Assembly: GCA_030145595.1 (NCBI GenBank)
Contig: JAQYVG010000119.1
Span: 1 to 9,834 of the forward strand
Origin: Desulfobacterales bacterium
GTDB taxonomy: Bacteria > Desulfobacterota > Desulfobacteria > Desulfobacterales > UBA11574
Length of the DNA: 9,834 bases
Reading direction: 5' to 3'
Below, in pieces: positions 6,534 to 9,834 of this stretch. The notes beneath the pieces were generated by a model. It was given only the letters and a program-made list of their open reading frames with translations, was not told the origin of the DNA and did no database searches. The stretch's first letter is position 1, and every line of letters begins with the position of its first letter. A program made the position numbers and the translations under genes.

Positions 6534-6792
6534 GTAACTTTTCAATAAGTTCTGGTCAGTGGCGCGGCAACCGGTAATAAAATTTGAAAACGTCTGAAAC
6601 TCACGCAAAAGTGAGTCTAAAGAAAAAACAGGGCCATAACATTGGAATAAGAATGATCTATGGTTATTACGTCTCTATTGTTTTTGAAGATATCAGATAG
6701 TTGCTGTTTTTTCTTAACACTCACTAATGCGTTCAAACAGTCAGCCATTTTCAAATTTCATTACCGGTAGCCTCCATTTATTGAGAAGATAC
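6534..6792. mobile_element. 259-bp foldback / MITE-like element
   Basis: The ends are inverted: GTAACTTTTCAATAA (6534-6548) and TTATTGAGAAGATAC (6778-6792) agree at 13 of 15 positions. Similarity continues inward, with interruptions. CCGGTAATAAAATTTGAAAA on the left answers CCGGTAATGAAATTTGAAAA on the complement of the right arm, and GTGAGTCTAAAGAAAAAACAG answers GTGAGTGTTAAGAAAAAACAG. There is no transposase or other long ORF. The left 97 bases recur at 9738-9834 with a single mismatch, so the sequence is repetitive and has moved or been copied. I see no target duplication. It could be a MITE or an internally deleted IS; family unknown. Confidence 0.72.
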
Positions 6793-6934
6793 GAAATTGG
6801 AGATTCATATTCCAGCTTGATAATAATAGCAGAAAGACACTTGTGGTGCAATTATTATTCACACACATGATTTTGTGGTCAATGCGAAAAATCAGAACGG
6901 GGTAGCTCTATCGAAAAATGACCTGGAAGAATAA
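6793..6934 (+). pseudogene. Possible frameshifted gene fragment, function unknown
   Basis: From 6830 a short frame gives 34 residues to TAA at 6932-6934, including CGAIIIHTHDFVVNAKNQNG and ALSKNDLEE. It looks protein-like in composition but has no start codon of its own. A second frame just upstream (6793-6829) reads EIGDSYSSLIIIA, and a one-base shift near 6830 would join the two. The piece abuts the right end of the foldback element, so it may be the 3' remnant of a gene displaced there. I do not recognise the family, and chance is a real alternative. Confidence 0.22.
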
Positions 6935-6963
6935 TGCCGAAGTGGTTAAAGTGAACCTTGCCG

Positions 6964-7251
6964 TTATGTTCCCAGTACCCTTGCTGCTGAAATTATCATT
7001 CCGATTCCCACGACAACAAAAATCAGGCCGGCTCCGATTTTGATATAATCGGCCGGTAAAAAGCGGTCCAAGGCCGTGCCGCAAAGGACAGCGATAAGTG
7101 AACTCAACACCAGAGCGCCGGCGGATCCTAAAAAGACGGAAATCTTGGAATCACAGTCTGCCGAGATGCAGAATGTGGCCAGCTGGGTTTTGTCTCCCAA
7201 TTCAGCGAGAAAGATCATACCAAAGGTGGTTATTAACATTTTAAAGTCCAT
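6964..7251 (-). CDS. Half-size GDT1/TMEM165 (UPF0016) family membrane protein, putative cation transporter
   Basis: The 95-residue protein has three predicted transmembrane segments: about 5-25, 38-58 and 70-92. It carries the family signature E-x-G-D-K-T once (ELGDKT, residues 17-22). Full-length GDT1 proteins contain two such halves and are linked to Mn2+ and Ca2+ transport or export. Single-half versions like this are known in bacteria and must pair as homo- or heterodimers. AAGAGGA lies a few bases before the ATG and supports the start. The gene begins 53 bases after the tkt stop on the same strand, so co-transcription is likely. A partner half-gene would be expected next to it or elsewhere; none is seen downstream, where a possible gene relic lies on the other strand. 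Metal specificity cannot be read from sequence. Transketolase needs a divalent cation, but a functional link is only a guess. Confidence 0.83.
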   Translation of the reverse strand: MDFKMLITTFGMIFLAELGDKTQLATFCISADCDSKISVFLGSAGALVLSSLIAVLCGTALDRFLPADYIKIGAGLIFVVVGIGMIISAARVLGT

Positions 7252-7304
7252 AAACTTCCTCTTTGGGCGCTTTTATTTGCTTTCAGTATTATAAGAGTTT
7301 AAGA

Positions 7305-9323
7305 CTATTTGTTAAGCAGATCCAGTGCTTTTTGCACAATATTTTCCGATGTAAAACCGAATTTTTCCATGACGACATTGCCGGGCGCGGAAGCACCGAA
7401 GCCGGTCATGCCGATGATGGTGCCGTTGCTGCCGGCGTAACGTTCCCAGCCCATGGGAAGGCCGGCTTCGATGGCAATGCGTGCGGCAACATCAGGCAAA
7501 AGTACACGGTCTTTATATTCTTGAGAAGATTTTTCAAACAATTCCCAACTCGGCATGCTCACCACGCGGGCACCGATACCCTTTTGGGCCAGTTGCTCGC
7601 GAGCTTCAAGTGCTATGTGCACTTCTGAACCTGTGGCGATCAGGATGATGTCGGGCTTGCCGTTGGAATCCGCCAGAACATATGCGCCATTTGACAGCTC
7701 GTCTGCGGATTCTTTTTGGCCGAGAACCGGGAGTTTCTGGCGGCTAAGAACCAGTGCCACCGGGCCGCTGGTGGTTCTGAGGGCCTGGCGCCATGCTGCT
7801 GCTGTTTCGGTTGCATCTGCCGGGCGTATAACGGTAATGCCCGGGATGCTGCGCAGATTGGCAAGCTGCTCAACAGGCTGGTGGGTGGGGCCGTCCTCGC
7901 CAACGGCAATGCTGTCATGGGTAAAGACATAAATGACCGGTAGTTTCATCAGACAGGCAATGCGCATGGCCGGTTTCAGGTAGTCGAAAAACACAAGGAA
8001 TGTTCCGCCGTAAGGTCTCAGGCCGTGATGCAGAAGCATGCCGGACATGACGGCACCCATGGCGTGCTCCCTGACGCCGAAGCGAATATTGCGGCCGTCG
8101 TATGAATCTTTTTGGAATTCATGGGAAAAATCTAAATAGGTTTTGTTTGAAGGCGCCAGATCCGCAGAGCCCCCGATCAGGGTGGGCAGGTTTTTGGCAA
8201 TCGCGTTCAAAACCTTGCCGGACGCAGCCCGCGTGGCTATGGGACCGTCTTGGTGAGAAAAATCGGGAATCTCGGCATCCCAGCCCTTGGTCAAATAGCA
8301 GCTCATGGCATCAACCCATTGTTTGGCCAGATCCGGGTATGCTTTGGTATAGGCTTGGAATTTTTCCAGCCAGCGTTCTTCGGAGGCTTTTCCGGTTTCA
8401 ACAGAGTTTCTGAAACTGTTGATAACCTCCTCCGGTACAAAAAACTCAACATCATCCGGCCAATTAAGATTCTTTTTTGTAAGACGGATCTCTTCTTCAC
8501 CAAGGGGAGCTCCGTGAGCATCAGCCGAGTCCTGCTTGTTGGGGCTGCCATAGGCAATATTAGTGCGCATGACAACCAGAGACGGTTGCCCGGTTTCGGA
8601 TTTGGCGGTTTCAAGGGCTTTGAAAATGGCTTCAGTGTCGTTGCCGTCGGTGACATTCTGTACATGCCAGTTATAGGCCTTAAAACGCATAGCGACGTCT
8701 TCAGTAAAGGTTATATCCGTACGGCCTTCAATTGAAATTTTATTGTCGTCATATATGCAGATCAGACGTCCCAGACCCAGGTGCCCGGCCAGGGAGGCCG
8801 CTTCTGAAGTAACACCTTCCATCATGTCCCCATCACCACAAATAATGTAGGTATAATGATCGACAATTTTGTGCCCGGGACGGTTGAAACGAGCCGCAAG
8901 GTGTCTTTCGGCTATGGCCATGCCTACGGCATTGGCAAAACCCTGTCCCAGAGGGCCGGTAGTTGTTTCCACTCCCGGGGTGTGCCCGAATTCAGGGTGC
9001 CCGGGGGTTCTGCTTTGCCACTGCCGGAAATTTTTAATGTCATCAAGGGTTAGACCATATCCGCAAAGATAGAGCAGGCTGTAAAGCAGCATGGAAGCAT
9101 GCCCGGCGGAAAGCACAAAGCGATCCCGATCGAGCCAGCCGGGGTTTGCGGGATTATGCTTCATGATCCGGGTCCAAAGCATATAGCCGGCGGGGGCAAG
9201 CCCCATGGGGGCACCGGGGTGCCCGGAGTTGGCCTTTTGGACGGCATCCATGGAAAGGGTACGAATAGTATTGATACAGAGCTGATCGATTGCTGCCTGG
9301 CTTTCAGCAACGCCTTCATTCAT
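7305..9323 (-). CDS. tkt: Transketolase
   Basis: Transketolase moves two-carbon ketol units between sugar phosphates in the cytoplasm, in the non-oxidative pentose phosphate pathway (and the Calvin cycle where present), using thiamine diphosphate and a divalent metal. The product has 672 residues, the standard length. Motifs include ANSGHPGAPMGLAP (His35), SAGH (His75), GPLGQG, the TPP motif GDGDMMEG (163-170) with YDDNKISIEG (191-200), AHGAPLG (His270), FGVREHAMG with catalytic Glu419, and GEDGPTHQP (His481). The domain order is TPP-binding, pyrimidine-binding, C-terminal. The frame stays open upstream to an ATG at 9386, but that stretch is repeat-like, and the ATG at 9323 has AAGGAG nine bases ahead and aligns with family N-termini. 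It is followed by a small UPF0016 gene. It uses the same cofactor and one of the same substrates (glyceraldehyde 3-phosphate) as Dxs, though the two genes are far apart here. Confidence 0.97.
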   Translation of the reverse strand: MNEGVAESQAAIDQLCINTIRTLSMDAVQKANSGHPGAPMGLAPAGYMLWTRIMKHNPANPGWLDRDRFVLSAGHASMLLYSLLYLCGYGLTLDDIKNFRQWQSRTPGHPEFGHTPGVETTTGPLGQGFANAVGMAIAERHLAARFNRPGHKIVDHYTYIICGDGDMMEGVTSEAASLAGHLGLGRLICIYDDNKISIEGRTDITFTEDVAMRFKAYNWHVQNVTDGNDTEAIFKALETAKSETGQPSLVVMRTNIAYGSPNKQDSADAHGAPLGEEEIRLTKKNLNWPDDVEFFVPEEVINSFRNSVETGKASEERWLEKFQAYTKAYPDLAKQWVDAMSCYLTKGWDAEIPDFSHQDGPIATRAASGKVLNAIAKNLPTLIGGSADLAPSNKTYLDFSHEFQKDSYDGRNIRFGVREHAMGAVMSGMLLHHGLRPYGGTFLVFFDYLKPAMRIACLMKLPVIYVFTHDSIAVGEDGPTHQPVEQLANLRSIPGITVIRPADATETAAAWRQALRTTSGPVALVLSRQKLPVLGQKESADELSNGAYVLADSNGKPDIILIATGSEVHIALEAREQLAQKGIGARVVSMPSWELFEKSSQEYKDRVLLPDVAARIAIEAGLPMGWERYAGSNGTIIGMTGFGASAPGNVVMEKFGFTSENIVQKALDLLNK

Positions 9324-9332
9324 AATATATTT

Positions 9333-9338
9333 CTCCTT
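9333..9338 (-). promoter_or_regulatory. Ribosome binding site that fixes the tkt start
   Basis: AAGGAG on the minus strand stands nine bases before ATG 9323-9321. The longer alternative start at 9386 has no such site, being preceded by the CCCGCC/GGCGGG hairpin. Confidence 0.75.
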
Positions 9339-9386
9339 TTCCGGGGTTTTGTTAGGGTTGAACTGCACAGCGAGCGCTAACCCCAT

Positions 9387-9400
9387 CCCGCCAGGGCGGG
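9387..9400. repeat. GC-rich perfect hairpin in the tkt leader
   Basis: CCCGCC (9387-9392) and GGCGGG (9395-9400) form a perfect 6-bp stem with a two-base centre, 64-77 bases upstream of the tkt ATG. No T-run follows on the minus strand. It may be a leader hairpin or a small dispersed palindrome. Confidence 0.5.
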
Positions 9401-9429
9401 ACTGCAGGGAGCTTCAAATCACTGGGCGG

Positions 9430-9458
9430 TTGATACACTGGTTTTGATTAATATGCAA
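9430..9458 (-). promoter_or_regulatory. Candidate tkt promoter
   Basis: On the minus strand TTGCAT (9458-9453) is separated by exactly 17 bases from TATCAA (9435-9430). The -10 box matches the consensus at four of six positions and the -35 box at three, so it is weak. Transcription would start near 9423, giving a leader of about 100 nt containing the hairpin at 9387-9400. Confidence 0.22.
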
Positions 9459-9463
9459 CCCTA

Positions 9464-9481
9464 ATTGAGTTGAAACTCAAT
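9464..9481. promoter_or_regulatory. Perfect 8-bp inverted repeat upstream of tkt
   Basis: ATTGAGTT (9464-9471) and AACTCAAT (9474-9481) are perfect reverse complements with two bases between. It lies just upstream of the candidate tkt promoter, where an operator would fit. No known regulator site is recognised, and it could equally be the base of the neighbouring repeat. Confidence 0.3.
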
Positions 9482-9513
9482 GTGTCAGTTGTTTGTTGTC
9501 CGTTGTCAGTTGT
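9482..9513. repeat. TTGTCCGTTGTCAGTTG-type short repeat, copy 1
   Basis: The stretch consists of degenerate TGTCAGTTG / TGTCCGTTG words: TGTCAGTTG, TTTGTTGTCCG, TTGTCAGTTGT. A related run occurs at 9609-9633 in the same orientation. It is the simple word-repeat type seen in the other gaps of the window, here without a clear opposite arm. Confidence 0.6.
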
Positions 9514-9534
9514 AACTCTAGCTCGGTTTATCCG

Positions 9535-9549
9535 GCGTTATGATAACGC
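9535..9549. promoter_or_regulatory. 15-bp palindrome GCGTTATGATAACGC
   Basis: Seven bases on each side of a central G are perfectly complementary. Its length and short centre are typical of dimeric repressor sites, but no regulator gene is nearby and it is about 210 bases from the tkt start. Function is unknown. Confidence 0.3.
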
Positions 9550-9582
9550 TTTGGCTGAAGATTTATAAATCAGGATTTTAAC

Positions 9583-9610
9583 CCCAAATGAGCGAAAATG
9601 CTCAATTGGG
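9583..9610. repeat. Hairpin CCCAAATGAGC / GCTCAATTGGG
   Basis: Eleven-base arms (9583-9593 and 9600-9610) pair with one mismatch around the loop GAAAAT. It is compact enough to serve as a terminator stem for a gene reading in from outside the window, but no T-run follows on either strand. Confidence 0.4.
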
Positions 9611-9633
9611 TGTCCATTGTCCGTCGTCCGTTG
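9609..9633. repeat. TTGTCCGTTG-type short repeat, copy 2
   Basis: TGTCCATTGTCCGTCGTCCG followed by TTGCT repeats the word TGTCC(G/A)TTG three times with small changes, in the same orientation as 9482-9513. It is non-coding. Confidence 0.55.
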
Positions 9634-9712
9634 CTAAGCAATAAGAAGCGAAATTATATATTGATAGCGCCTTTTTTGAAAAATTCTGAAACCCGACGAT
9701 TTTCTAAACCCT

Positions 9713-9730
9713 AACTTATTGAGAAGTTAC
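9713..9730. mobile_element. Inverted end-like sequence next to the second foldback copy
   Basis: AACTTATTGAGAAGTTAC is the reverse complement of the terminal 18 bases of the element that starts at 9738, with one mismatch, and is separated from it by AAAAAAG. It resembles the right terminus of the 259-bp element, yet the sequence on its left (9634-9712) does not match that element's right arm. It may be the end of a related element with a different interior. Confidence 0.5.
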
Positions 9731-9737
9731 AAAAAAG

Positions 9738-9834
9738 GTAACTTTTCAATAAGTTCTGGTCAGTGGCGCGGCAACCGGTAATAAAATATGAAAACGTCTG
9801 AAACTCACGCAAAAGTGAGTCTAAAGAAAAAACA
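9738..9834. mobile_element. Left arm of a second foldback / IS-like copy, cut by the window end
   Basis: This segment equals 6534-6630 at 96 of 97 positions; the only difference is A at 9788 against T at 6584. It starts with the same terminus, GTAACTTTTCAATAAG, and is still matching at the last base of the window. Whether it continues as another 259-bp element or as a full-length IS with a transposase cannot be seen. Confidence 0.72.

Noticed and set aside
6944..6957. Rho-independent terminator after the UPF0016 gene
   Set aside because: GGTT/AACC gives only a four-base stem with a six-base loop and no T-run on the minus strand.
8250..8735. 161-codon open frame on the plus strand inside tkt
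   Set aside because: It is antisense to conserved transketolase sequence, with low-quality composition and no motif.
466..9323. Functional cluster linking dxs and tkt through thiamine diphosphate or glyceraldehyde 3-phosphate
   Set aside because: The genes are 5 kb apart on opposite strands with unrelated genes and a mobile element between them; shared cofactor use alone is weak evidence.
9324..9386. N-terminal extension of transketolase to an ATG at 9386
   Set aside because: The extra 21 residues do not resemble transketolase starts, the upstream ATG has no ribosome site, and AAGGAG stands at the right distance from ATG 9323.

Overview
The window looks like chromosomal DNA of an anaerobic deltaproteobacterium, most plausibly Desulfobacterota (Desulfobacterales-like). 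This is an inference from three things: the ispA-dxs-tlyA gene order, an EF-G2-type elongation factor, and intergenic gaps filled with palindromic repeats built from degenerate words such as CCACTAAGACACAAAGG, GTTCAGGGTTC and TTGTCCGTTGTCAGTTG. I have seen such repeats in that group, but no database search was possible. Nearly all protein-coding content is ordinary housekeeping metabolism. The unusual material is between the genes.

Left part (1-3185, + strand): the 3' end of ispA (prenyl diphosphate synthase), then dxs (1-deoxy-D-xylulose-5-phosphate synthase) and tlyA (S4-domain rRNA 2'-O-methyltransferase). IspA and Dxs belong to the same isoprenoid route: Dxs opens the MEP pathway and IspA condenses its C5 products. 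TlyA commonly travels with them. The ispA-dxs gap holds a long imperfect palindrome, and the dxs-tlyA gap holds a hairpin plus a 21-bp near-tandem repeat. Middle part (3186-5871): two more palindromic repeats, a candidate promoter with a hairpin-rich leader of about 160 nt, an EF-G-like translation GTPase whose G3 motif is DTPGD instead of DTPGH, and another nested palindrome between this gene and the convergent next gene.

Right part (5872-9834, - strand genes): a secreted staphylococcal-nuclease-type thermonuclease with a C-terminal Ada-like metal-binding tail; a 259-bp foldback element resembling a MITE; a short possible gene relic; and tkt (transketolase) followed 53 bp later by a half-size GDT1/UPF0016 membrane protein, likely one transcription unit. 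The left end of a second copy of the foldback element (96 of 97 bases identical) runs off the window at 9834. Just before it sits a matching inverted end, giving a tail-to-head junction.

I found no new defence or biosynthetic system. The best leads are the foldback element and its second copy, the family of architecturally similar but sequence-different palindromes in five of the gaps, the structured leader of the EF-G-like gene, and the altered metal-binding tail of the nuclease.
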